A DNA stretch of 64,000 nt from the NCBI GenBank assembly GCA_030280995.1, contig JASXTE010000012.1, forward strand, positions 13,242,001 through 13,306,000, written 5' to 3'. The notes beneath the pieces were generated by a model, which did no database searches, was not told where the DNA came from, and saw nothing but the letters and a program-made list of their open reading frames with translations. Shown piece by piece: positions 28,581 to 37,300 of the stretch. The translations under genes and the position numbers were made by a program. The stretch comes from Hemileia vastatrix (Eukaryota > Basidiomycota > Pucciniomycetes > Pucciniales > Zaghouaniaceae). Position 1 is the first letter of the stretch, and every line of letters starts with the position of its first letter.

Positions 28581-31500
28581 TCTTCGGCACTCCTGGTGCC
28601 TCTAGGATAGAACCGTTTCACTTGATCGGCCGCTACCCTCTTCTTTAATACTACTCCATCCAACTCTTCTAGCACATATGAACCGCCGGAAACTTGCTCC
28701 TTGATTTTATACGGTCCATTCCACCTATCTGCAAACATTTTTCCCCACTGACTTTCCAAACTCCTATTATACACCAGGACCATATCTCCTGGGTTCAAAG
28801 GTTTCCTTAATCGATGTGCCAACCGCTCATCCCAATATCTAACTGATTGATTTCGGATCTTCATCATCCGCGAATATGCCTTTTCTAAATATTCTTCTTT
28901 CTTTTCTAGCTGCATCATTCTTGCACACAATAATTCTTCAGTAGTTTTGACCGTGTCCCAGTCAACTCCAAGATATGATTCAGCTTCTAAATCAACCGGT
29001 AAAACTGCTTTCTGTCCAAAAACAAGTTCATAAGGTGAAAATCCGGCCGTCCTTTTGGCAGTGATTCGATCAGCAAATAAAACTAAAGGTAAATAGTGCC
29101 TCCACTTTTCAGCACTTGTCCCACACATTTTAACTAAAGCATCCTTAATAACTTGATGCCCTCTTTCAACCATGCCTTCAGCTTCAGGATAATATGGGGT
29201 TGCTACCCTAACCTTTGATCCAACTTTCAATATGGCCTCTTTAAACTCTGTCCCAAATTCAGGACCTCCATCTACCGTCACCAACTTCATCACCCCATAC
29301 CTATATACCCAATTATTCAAAAAAAATTCTGCCACATTTTTGGCAGTTAAATTAATAAGAGGCGCTGCCTCTACCCAACCAGATAAATTATCTCTAGCTA
29401 CAATTAAATATTTATACCGTCCCTCTTTTATATGAACGGCATCTAAACTAACTCTTCCAAAGAGAGTATATTCACCGGTCGCGCGTCCAGGTTCTTTTGG
29501 CCTTAAATAACTTCGTCTTTGACATTCTTCGCATGACTGAACCCACTGTTTAAAAGCCATTTTCATGCCAGGCCACCAAAATCGATCAGAAATTCTTCTA
29601 AACGTTTCTCCAACGCCTCTATGCCCAAGATCTTCATGCAGTGATTTCAAAACTAATTCTTGCCCCTTCTGTTGAGTTATAACTACTTGAGGATTTGGAT
29701 ACCTCCTCCTCATTAAACGTCGACCAGATAGGTAAAACGTAGATGACTTCCTCTTGATAGCCACCCATTCATCGTCTTCACAATCTTCTGGCCTCTCTAA
29801 AGTCAACAAATATTTGACTAACAAAAAATAAAAACCAGTCTGACCCCAGACTTCATCTTGAAAATCGATTAATATAACATCAATAGGGACTTCTCTATCA
29901 CCAATATCACCTGCACATGAATGAGCCAATAATCGTTGACCCCTAAATAAATCTTTAATCGAGCTATGTCGACGTTTTTCTTCTGAACCTTTGGATCCTT
30001 CAAAAACCGTATTTGAAAATACCTCTTTCTCTTTATCCACCTTTTTATTTAAGTTCTCTAATTCTCCAACATATACACCATTCCTTAATTTACTACTATC
30101 CCACACTACCAATCCATTTTCCTCTACATACACCACATCTTCTTCTACCTCCTCTCTGCCGAATTTATCTACACCTTTATTAACATAAAAACTATTTTCC
30201 AGTTTATCCTCTTGGTGGAGGTCATCATCATCATAATCTAAACACAATAGTCCTGCCAGTTTAACCTCATGGGGGAGGTATGGAAAGTCTTCAGCTCCTT
30301 TAGTGCTGGCTTTGATAATAGGTATATCTTCATCGAACTCTTCTGAGTCTGAATCTTCTTCAGTGGGTGGTCTCCTTGATAAACCATCTGGCATAGTAAA
30401 AGTTTTGCCAGGCTTATGAACTAAATCAAACGAAAAATGTTGAATAAAAGCTACCCATCTCGTCATGGGTGCGTTCGGCAAACTTGGGGAATTAATCATC
30501 TGGATTAACGATTTCGCATCCACTTGCAACTCAAAATGTTGCCCCCACAAAATATGCTGAAGTTTCTTCAGTATTTTTGCCACACCACATAATTCCAATT
30601 TCGGTTGAGAATATCTTGATTCGACCTCAGTAAATACTACAGATTCATACCTAACTGGCCTGATGTAACCAGCTTTATCCATCTGAGACAAAACCGCCCC
30701 AGCTGCAACCTGACTTGAATCAACTGCTAAATAAATTCTGCCAGCATCTTTTCCATAATCCAACTTGTGCAAGACTAAATCCTTCCCCACAACTTCCTTC
30801 AACTTCACAAACGCCTTCTCACACTCTTCATCCCACTCCCAGTCTGCATCCTTTCTCGTTAACTGTCTCAATGGAGCTGCCAATGAAGAAAAGTCCTTAA
30901 TAAACATTCTAACATATACCCAAACGCCTAAAAACCCTCTAACTTCGGTCGTATTCTTGGGTCTTGGCCAGGACTGAATTTTGTTAACTTTCTTCTTGGA
31001 CATAATCCTACCCTCTCTACATACCACATGGCCTAATATTTCTAAGGCTGGCACACAACATGAAAATTTTGAACCTGAAATAGTTAAACCAGCCTCTTCA
31101 ATTTGAAACAAGATTCTTTCTAAAGTAATTGCAAACTCCCAAATGAATTTGCGTATCCCGGGATTCTCTTCCAACACCTGGTTATCATAGTCGGTTGTTG
31201 GTCCCTTAATTCCTCCATCATCTATAAAGATTCCAGCATATTGTGGAATTTCATCTTGAAGGATCCAAGCCATCTGAGCTTGATAAACTGCAACCGAATT
31301 TGTTGCTCCTTGAGGTAATCTTGTTAACTGTAAGCGTCCAAGTGGCGTATCGAATGTAGTGAGAGGCCTTGAGTCCGGATGTAACTCTCTCTCATCATAT
31401 CCACCCATAATATCTCCCAAACCATAGCACACTCTCCCTGCAAACGCTTCAACAAACTCCTCAGCACTAGGTGGTATCCCAGCATCCTTTATTGTAACCC

Positions 31501-32821
31501 TATTTAATTCCCTAAGATCATGAACAACTCTAAGCTTGCCATTCGGTTTCTTGATACAAAATACAGGACTAGAATAACTTGACGTTGATTGCTCATACAG
31601 TCCAGTGCGTATCCGTTCTCTGACAACTTCGATATAAGCTTCTTTTAATGCAGCCGGAATAGGAATCGGTTTCTGCTGCCACGGTTCATGACATACCACA
31701 GGAATCTTGTAAGGCTCCCCATAGGAATGCTTCAACACACCCCTCTCCTCTTCTACAAAAGCAATGGCCTTCTCTCGCTTGACCATCACATCCAACAACA
31801 ACTTCTTCTCTTCTCCAGACAACCAACCATCAGGTCCAAAATTAACAACACCCAGTCTCTCAAAAGTGATTCTTGACGTCTCAGAAAATTCAGGCGGATT
31901 CTTTACCAAGGGACTTTCATAAGGATCTCTTGATAACCTTGGTCTTCTCAAGGGTGGATTTAATTCAGCAGGTAGCGGTTCGTTAATAGGTCGAACTTTA
32001 TTTGCTACTTTCTTATATTTGGCTGCGTCCACATCTAAATTAACTTGAGGTAAAACATTGCCATTAAAGCTCTCATCAAATGAATCTTCTTCATCGCCAG
32101 AATCAGAATAAGAAAAATTAGAAAAATATTTTATTTCATTTTTAAATTTTACCCTTTTCTCCTTTCCCTCGTCTAATTTATAAACAGATTTTCCAACACC
32201 TTTTCTTCCCTTATCCAACAGTAAATCACCCGTAAAGAAAGTTGGCAGTTTAACCTCTTGCTGGAGAACTGGAATTGAATTTTCACAAAAATTATTTTTT
32301 TGTGTTTTAATTATACCGAGATTTTTTATTTGATTTTGATGAGATTTTCGCAGTTTACCCTCTTGCTGGAGGTCCGTGATAGAAGGAGATAATTGCAGTT
32401 TAACCTCTTGCTGGAGGTCCGGAATAACATTTTCACATAAATTATTTTTTTGTGTTTTAATTATACCGAGATTTTTAATTTGGTTTTGATGAGATTTTTG
32501 CAGTTTATCCTCTTGCTGGAGGTCCATAAACATACCCTTCCAATTTTTATCCAACCTAATTTGGCCCATTTTGCCTTTTTCACCGTTTTTAAATTTAATA
32601 GAAAAACCGGGTAAATCCAATAAACATATAGAAAAGTCCAAAACGTATTTGCACTCCAAAGTAATATTAACAGAAAATAATTGAGAATCCACTTGAATTA
32701 TCTCCAAGTGAGCTGACCTATTGCAATCCGGGATCTCATCCTGAGGAGAGATTACAACATTAGAGTGATCAGCCCCTGCTACCCCAAAAAATGAGGGCAT
32801 CCATCCTTTTCCAACAAACAT
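28553..32821 (-). CDS. pol: Pol of element E: reverse transcriptase, RNase H, integrase
   Basis: 1422 codons from the first ATG, more likely made by -1 frameshifting from Gag-Pro (sharing ...PSFFGVAG). The N-terminal 200 residues contain four LQQE(V/D/G)KL repeats (101, 136, 151, 186). RT follows: SSPVFCIKKPNGKLRVVHDL (about 417), LGDIMGGYD (about 468), LPQGATNS (502) and catalytic FIDD (532-535). Next are RNase H (LAVDSSQVAAGA), an integrase zinc domain (HEDLGHRG...CEECQ) and a DDE core (LDAVHI, VDGGPEFG, MVERGH). A GPY/F-like RWNGPYKIKEQVSGGSYVL lies near the C-terminus. No chromodomain follows; the protein stops at LRNEDKL, inside the first hairpin repeat of the 3' array. Confidence 0.93.
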   Translation of the reverse strand: MFVGKGWMPSFFGVAGADHSNVVISPQDEIPDCNRSAHLEIIQVDSQLFSVNITLECKYVLDFSICLLDLPGFSIKFKNGEKGKMGQIRLDKNWKGMFMDLQQEDKLQKSHQNQIKNLGIIKTQKNNLCENVIPDLQQEVKLQLSPSITDLQQEGKLRKSHQNQIKNLGIIKTQKNNFCENSIPVLQQEVKLPTFFTGDLLLDKGRKGVGKSVYKLDEGKEKRVKFKNEIKYFSNFSYSDSGDEEDSFDESFNGNVLPQVNLDVDAAKYKKVANKVRPINEPLPAELNPPLRRPRLSRDPYESPLVKNPPEFSETSRITFERLGVVNFGPDGWLSGEEKKLLLDVMVKREKAIAFVEEERGVLKHSYGEPYKIPVVCHEPWQQKPIPIPAALKEAYIEVVRERIRTGLYEQSTSSYSSPVFCIKKPNGKLRVVHDLRELNRVTIKDAGIPPSAEEFVEAFAGRVCYGLGDIMGGYDERELHPDSRPLTTFDTPLGRLQLTRLPQGATNSVAVYQAQMAWILQDEIPQYAGIFIDDGGIKGPTTDYDNQVLEENPGIRKFIWEFAITLERILFQIEEAGLTISGSKFSCCVPALEILGHVVCREGRIMSKKKVNKIQSWPRPKNTTEVRGFLGVWVYVRMFIKDFSSLAAPLRQLTRKDADWEWDEECEKAFVKLKEVVGKDLVLHKLDYGKDAGRIYLAVDSSQVAAGAVLSQMDKAGYIRPVRYESVVFTEVESRYSQPKLELCGVAKILKKLQHILWGQHFELQVDAKSLIQMINSPSLPNAPMTRWVAFIQHFSFDLVHKPGKTFTMPDGLSRRPPTEEDSDSEEFDEDIPIIKASTKGAEDFPYLPHEVKLAGLLCLDYDDDDLHQEDKLENSFYVNKGVDKFGREEVEEDVVYVEENGLVVWDSSKLRNGVYVGELENLNKKVDKEKEVFSNTVFEGSKGSEEKRRHSSIKDLFRGQRLLAHSCAGDIGDREVPIDVILIDFQDEVWGQTGFYFLLVKYLLTLERPEDCEDDEWVAIKRKSSTFYLSGRRLMRRRYPNPQVVITQQKGQELVLKSLHEDLGHRGVGETFRRISDRFWWPGMKMAFKQWVQSCEECQRRSYLRPKEPGRATGEYTLFGRVSLDAVHIKEGRYKYLIVARDNLSGWVEAAPLINLTAKNVAEFFLNNWVYRYGVMKLVTVDGGPEFGTEFKEAILKVGSKVRVATPYYPEAEGMVERGHQVIKDALVKMCGTSAEKWRHYLPLVLFADRITAKRTAGFSPYELVFGQKAVLPVDLEAESYLGVDWDTVKTTEELLCARMMQLEKKEEYLEKAYSRMMKIRNQSVRYWDERLAHRLRKPLNPGDMVLVYNRSLESQWGKMFADRWNGPYKIKEQVSGGSYVLEELDGVVLKKRVAADQVKRFYPRGTRSAEDYLRNEDKL
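30195..30275 (-). repeat. Two hairpin-repeat units inside Pol coding sequence
   Basis: CCAGTTTATCCTCTTGGTGGAGG (split stem TCCTC/GAGG) near 30198 and CCAGTTTAACCTCATGGGGGAGGT near 30251. In the protein they read LHQEDKL and LPHEVKL, in a linker between RNase H and integrase. Confidence 0.75.
32246..32525 (-). repeat. Four hairpin-repeat units in the Pol N-terminus
   Basis: CAGTTTA followed by CCTC-TTGCTG-GAG(G) at 32246, 32351, 32396 and 32501. They code for LQQE(V/D/G)KL. Two about 50-codon blocks (LQ..KSHQNQIKNLGIIK..) are internal duplications bounded by these units. The region lies between the frameshift site and RT. Confidence 0.85.
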
Positions 32822-35370
32822 AATTCACCAGAAGCCGTCCGTTTTATATGCCGCTTCTTGGTACAAACACAACACTGGCACAGAGTAGTAATCCCTGGCC
32901 GTGTTTCCCAAACTTCATCTCCAGGAGGCGCTAACCGCATATGTAACCTCCGCATATCTTCACCAGTGATCTCCAAACTAATCCCCATGCCAGCTTGATA
33001 CCCTATCCTGGCCTCAAAATCCATCAAAAAAGGACCACCAAGAACAGTTTTGACTGCTCCTCTGGCCACATAAAAGTGAACCTTACCAACAGATCCACCA
33101 ATGCCTAACCTGACATGCTCAGCTGTACCCATTAGCTCTGTTGCATGCCCTCCAATACCTCTGAGGTTTCCCCCAGTTCCACTTTTAATTGGCAAGCCTA
33201 TACTTGTCACTTGCTCCAATGAAATTAAATTAATTTGAGACCCTGAATCGACCAAGGCCTTTACTTCTTTACCATTAAGAGTTACCACCAGGTAACCCAG
33301 GGGAGCGGAAAAATGTGTATCTACATCTTCCCCAAACTTTTCAGCATTTTCACAAATATATTCCACCTCTCCAGTGGAAACCCGACGCCTCGTCAAATGC
33401 TTCTTTTGCTTTTCAGCAAGCGCCGGACTAATCGTAAATAACTCCCCCAAAGATAAGGGAATCTGCAGTTGATTCACCCTATTCAAAACTGCGTCCATCG
33501 CATTAGCTTGACCAGAAACTACTGGCCGCTCATACTGGACCTTTGATTTAACAACCTTGGCCCTGGGTACCTCTTGAGGTCCAACCGAGCCATCTTCACT
33601 TTCTATAACCCTAACTCCGTCACCAGCTTCTTGCACTAATCCTGATCCATTGCTAGTCCTTCTTACACCCTCCATTGGGATGGGACCGCTAAAACTTGGT
33701 CTGGGTAGAGACGCCAACGGTACGTCCTCCTCAGAATCCGAATCATCCTCTGGCATAGGCTCACCATTTAAATCAAACTTGCCATAACTAGGGGGCCCCA
33801 TATCAGCAATCCCCTTCTGCATTTTATATAATTCGTCCTTAGAGTAAGGGTTCAATTTGTTGGCGGCAGTTTGAGCACTAGAATTCTTGTCCTTAGAGTA
33901 AGGGTTCACTTTGTTATTGGCCTTGCCAGGATTAGCCCTCAATTGGCTCTGAATGCTACTTTTCGCCTTAGTAGCAGCTGCTCTTCTAGCAGCATTAACA
34001 TCGTATTCGCCAGCCATACAGCTCCCCTCCACCTGGGCAACCGTCGCCAGCTCTAAACCACCAAAAGAAGTAGAAAATGTGGCTTTACTGACCTCTTTCT
34101 CTTTATCTTTGTCAGCTTTTCCACCATTACCATTACCATTTTTGCCACTCTTGGCATTAACATCTTCATCCGTCACCTCTTCAAATCTGGCTCTCCTTTC
34201 AGCCGTTAAACTTCTTCTGACCAAATCAGAAGGAGACTGTCCATCACTGGGCTTGATGAACGAACCATCAGGAAATTTATAAACTTTACCATCAAATAAA
34301 ACTCTCCCAGAATCCATATCCTTATCAAGAGCAAAACAAACTGTTGCTCTATGACCCCTCCTATTACAATAGGAGCACACCTTTGGCTCATCGTAGCCAC
34401 CTCTATATCCATTACTACCACCATTCCCACCATTTCTCCCATTGCCTGGGAAGCGGTTACCATTGTTATTGCCATTATAATTTCGACGTTCATAACCTCT
34501 AGACTGATAAGAAGTCGACGTCGACGAAGAAGCAATTGGGGCCTTGTTGGCCTTCTGGGTTTCTTGAACAAATATTTTTAATTGTTTAGTTAAATCGGCC
34601 AGGTGATCGACCATCTTATTATCTACATTGCCTTCAAATTTAGCAGCAGGTAATCCCATTTGAGCCTTCTTGGCCTCCTGGGCTTTGACCATAATATCGT
34701 TGTTTTTGGCCAAAACTTCGCTAACCTTGCTAACATATTGAGTGCATGACTCTTGATATTTGTCCAACGCCAATAACTTGAGATGGGCCTGAATGTTCTC
34801 TTTGATAACCTCCAGAGCCGGCAGTTTCTGCTCACCATTAGGCAGTTCCTTCATCAAATCTTTTCTTGAAAGATCCTTCAAGACGTCCATACGAATATCC
34901 CTGCTACATGCTGTCCAAAACAAATCTTTTGCTTGGTTCTCATGCACTAACTCGTCCACCAGTATGAGATATTCCACCACTTCATCAAACTGAACACAGA
35001 GCTTTTTGAAGTCAGCCATAGAAGAAACTCCACCTTTTGCTTGCCAGTCTCCAACAATTTTATTGAGGTCCATCATAGTAACCCTAACACCCCATCTATC
35101 AACCATAGCTTTAGAAAGCTTAACCCAATCCTTGTCCTTGAATGCCTGCATAGCAATAACCTCTTTTTCCACCTCCCTATCAGCAATAAAAAACCTAACT
35201 TGCTTCACCATGTCCACATGAGAAGCACCATCAACAGCAGCAGCAGCTTCATACCTGCTAATGAACCATTTAACCTCCTCCCCATCAAACTTTGGGCCAT
35301 CCCAAGAAACAATTCTAACTGAGGGAGTAAGAGGGTTAGAAGATCCAGAAGCAACAGCAGAAGAAGACAT
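32779..35370 (-). CDS. gag-pro: Gag-Pro of element E
   Basis: 863 codons from an ATG with a good context. The N-terminal half is a helical, Lys/Glu-rich capsid-like region. A Gly/Asn-rich stretch (about 297-326) leads to a CCHC zinc knuckle CSYCNRRGHRATVC (C332, C335, H340, C345), expected to bind RNA. An aspartic protease active site, VDSGSQINLIS (D708), sits in the C-terminal part. It ends CPHFLG-stop. The last 43 bp overlap Pol in another frame. Confidence 0.92.
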   Translation of the reverse strand: MSSSAVASGSSNPLTPSVRIVSWDGPKFDGEEVKWFISRYEAAAAVDGASHVDMVKQVRFFIADREVEKEVIAMQAFKDKDWVKLSKAMVDRWGVRVTMMDLNKIVGDWQAKGGVSSMADFKKLCVQFDEVVEYLILVDELVHENQAKDLFWTACSRDIRMDVLKDLSRKDLMKELPNGEQKLPALEVIKENIQAHLKLLALDKYQESCTQYVSKVSEVLAKNNDIMVKAQEAKKAQMGLPAAKFEGNVDNKMVDHLADLTKQLKIFVQETQKANKAPIASSSTSTSYQSRGYERRNYNGNNNGNRFPGNGRNGGNGGSNGYRGGYDEPKVCSYCNRRGHRATVCFALDKDMDSGRVLFDGKVYKFPDGSFIKPSDGQSPSDLVRRSLTAERRARFEEVTDEDVNAKSGKNGNGNGGKADKDKEKEVSKATFSTSFGGLELATVAQVEGSCMAGEYDVNAARRAAATKAKSSIQSQLRANPGKANNKVNPYSKDKNSSAQTAANKLNPYSKDELYKMQKGIADMGPPSYGKFDLNGEPMPEDDSDSEEDVPLASLPRPSFSGPIPMEGVRRTSNGSGLVQEAGDGVRVIESEDGSVGPQEVPRAKVVKSKVQYERPVVSGQANAMDAVLNRVNQLQIPLSLGELFTISPALAEKQKKHLTRRRVSTGEVEYICENAEKFGEDVDTHFSAPLGYLVVTLNGKEVKALVDSGSQINLISLEQVTSIGLPIKSGTGGNLRGIGGHATELMGTAEHVRLGIGGSVGKVHFYVARGAVKTVLGGPFLMDFEARIGYQAGMGISLEITGEDMRRLHMRLAPPGDEVWETRPGITTLCQCCVCTKKRHIKRTASGELCLLEKDGCPHFLG
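32785..32791 (-). promoter_or_regulatory. Predicted -1 ribosomal frameshift site (T TTT TTG)
   Basis: In the Gag-Pro frame the codons are CAT TTT TTG GGG TAG. T-TTT-TTG fits the X-XXY-YYZ slippery pattern and lies two codons before the stop. Slipping back one base reads TTT TTT GGG GTA GCA, which is exactly the Pol frame. Confidence 0.65.
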
Positions 35371-35547
35371 CCCAATAAGTAATGAAAAGCGTTAACAATC
35401 AATAAAATAACAAGCCTCTTGCAGGCCAATAACAAAAATCCAATTAGAGTTCCAGAAAATAAGCCTCTTGCAGGCTAATAACGTTCTTGATCCAAGTAAG
35501 TCTTTTAAAGAAAGCTAGAGAAATCGAACCCCACATTGGGCTCCAAC
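35371..35547 (-). other. Leader of element E
   Basis: Short non-coding leader. It holds two small hairpins, GCCT-CTTGC-AGGC (35414-35426) and AGCCT-CTTGC-AGGCT (35462-35476), and the primer-binding site next to the LTR. Confidence 0.65.
35524..35545 (-). other. tRNA-type primer-binding site of element E
   Basis: On the plus strand this 22-nt segment runs TCGAACCCCAC...GGGCTCCA. It looks like the 3' end of a tRNA: TTCGAAC-type T-loop, T-stem, acceptor strand, CCA. In element sense it begins TGG two bases after the LTR, the normal position for priming minus-strand DNA. The tRNA isotype is not determined. Confidence 0.75.
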
Positions 35548-36668
35548 TATGGTAAGGTAAACTCTTACAGTCGCCTTGCTGTAAGCAGAATCCGGAGGAG
35601 ATATGTGGATTTAGCTGAAAACCCCATCCTTCCAATAAAAATAACAAAGTAGGTGTTCTAAATCACTAAGCTAACCAATCTACTTAGATCTGATTGATAA
35701 AAATAATGAAACTCTAAAATAATTAACGCTTATTGAGATTAAATGATCGTGGCTGTTGATAAAGAAATACTGATAACAACAATTAAGGTGTACCAGTGAA
35801 AGATCTGAAAAGATTGACTTTTATGTTTTTATAATAATTTGAATTTTTATGAGACAGCAATAATCAAGTCCCAGCGATGAAGACCTTTCTAAAGATACCC
35901 TGTATGAAGTGTTATTTAAACTGTTGAATTGTATTTCTAAGATGTTATGTAAAAAAAAAAATAATAATGTTATAAGGGTATTACAAGTTATTTTAATTTG
36001 TTGAGTAATAAAAAAATGAGACTGTGGTAGTTAATGATTAAGCTGTATGATGTGTCCCCCCTCTCAATTTCGAGTTTGAGAAGCGCTTAAGTATTCCTAG
36101 TCACGTGCCTAAGTTTTCCCCTCCAGAGCTCTTCCAGAGTCAATCCGGAGCCCGTATGGAGCCAGAACAGAGTCCGTACGGAGTCCGTCCGGACTTCCGG
36201 ACTAAATTTAGAACCTTAAAACCATAATAAAAAATCTAGAAAAATTACACATAATAGAGCTACTTCCCCTTTACATACCAAACTAATTTTTGTAGTCTGC
36301 GCAGCTCTAATTACCCCGTGAAAATTCATCAAAGTTAAGTAATTTTCGTAAACGTAAATATTTCTATAAAACTTTAAAATTCATTTAAAAATATAAGAAA
36401 AATAGTAAAAATTCTGGGAAAATTTCCCAAGGTTCTTGAGTGACTCGACTTAATACTTATAAATTTTTTCAGACCGTAAAAATAAGTTTTCTCCGTAAAA
36501 TAAATTGTATTTGTGTAGGCATTCGCTTGTGACCAATTTCTTCATATTTAAAACTCAAATAAATTAAATAAAACCCTTTTATATATAAAAAATAATAACG
36601 CCAATCTTGCACGCCGTCATAACTCCATTTACATATTTAGGTGCCGTACTAAACTTTAGGCTACCACA
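35548..36668 (-). repeat. Element E 5' LTR
   Basis: 1121 bp, the same termini as the 3' LTR, followed by ACAT at 36669-36672. It is longer than its partner by an extra short stretch near 36155-36180 (GAGCCAGAACAGAGTCC region). Confidence 0.92.
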
Positions 36669-37016
36669 ACATCAGCAATATTCTATTTTTGTATAAGACA
36701 TAGTACCTTTCATTTTTCACTCAAACTATGCATTTATCTCTTTAGATATACTTTAAAGAATCACCTACATATATAAATTAGATAAATACAAGAATATGTG
36801 ATGCATGCTCCACATGCAATTCAATTTTGAATCAGAATATGTTACCCATTTCTGTGTGGGATTATGTGTGAATTGAAAATTTATGGTGGGGGCTTCAGCA
36901 TCTAGAGAGGCCCAGCCCAATTTATTCAATGTGGAGTAAGTCTGAGTCAGTTAGGGCCCCAGCATAAATTCTATAAAATAGGGATTAGTCAAAAACCATA
37001 AAATAATAATATATAG

Positions 37017-37165
37017 CACCACACAATATAAAGGGCTGACTTGCTATCAAGTCGGCAACCTTGAACCTAGATTCATATTTAATTGAGCATACATTGAGGT
37101 AGTGATCAAACAATAACAAATAAAGTGTGAAAATACATTGAACCTCTGATGAAGCTAGCTTGATT
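37017..37165 (-). mobile_element. Old CACTA-like MITE half, inverted orientation
   Basis: Starts CACCACACAATATAAAGGG, the reverse complement of the right end of the intact MITEs (48522 and 55202). GACTTGCTATCAAGTC and CAACCTTGAACC then match in order. Further inside, GAGCATACATTGAG is a weaker match. Its other end is missing. Confidence 0.55.
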
Positions 37166-37171
37166 ATTTAT

Positions 37172-37300
37172 CACCATGCTATATTTGGGGGGGGACTTGC
37201 TAGCAAGTCCTCAACTTGAAGTCAGATGGAACTCAGACTGACCTCAGACTGAACTCAGACCAAAATTTACTTTGAACTCATCTTGAGGTCTTAACCAAAA
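37172..37300 (+). mobile_element. Old CACTA-like MITE half, forward orientation
   Basis: Starts CACCATGCTATATTTGGGG, then GGACTTGCTAGCAAGTCC, CTCAACTTGAA and repeated GAACTCAGACT units. These correspond to the left half of the MITEs at 48262 and 54942. The right end is not found. Confidence 0.55.

Larger units (their letters stand above)
24728..36668 (-). mobile_element. Ty3/gypsy element E (second family), near complete
   Basis: An 11.9-kb minus-strand element with LTRs at 35548-36668 (5') and 24728-25824 (3'), flanked by ACAT at 24724-24727 and 36669-36672. In element order: LTR, tRNA-type primer site, short leader, Gag-Pro (35370-32779), Pol (32821-28553) joined by a -1 slippery site, a 2.7-kb 3' region rich in hairpin repeats, polypurine tract, LTR. 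Both coding frames are open. The two LTRs are very similar, but the right one carries an extra stretch of roughly 22 bp in its CCGGAGCCCGTA region. The element looks fairly young. Confidence 0.92.
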
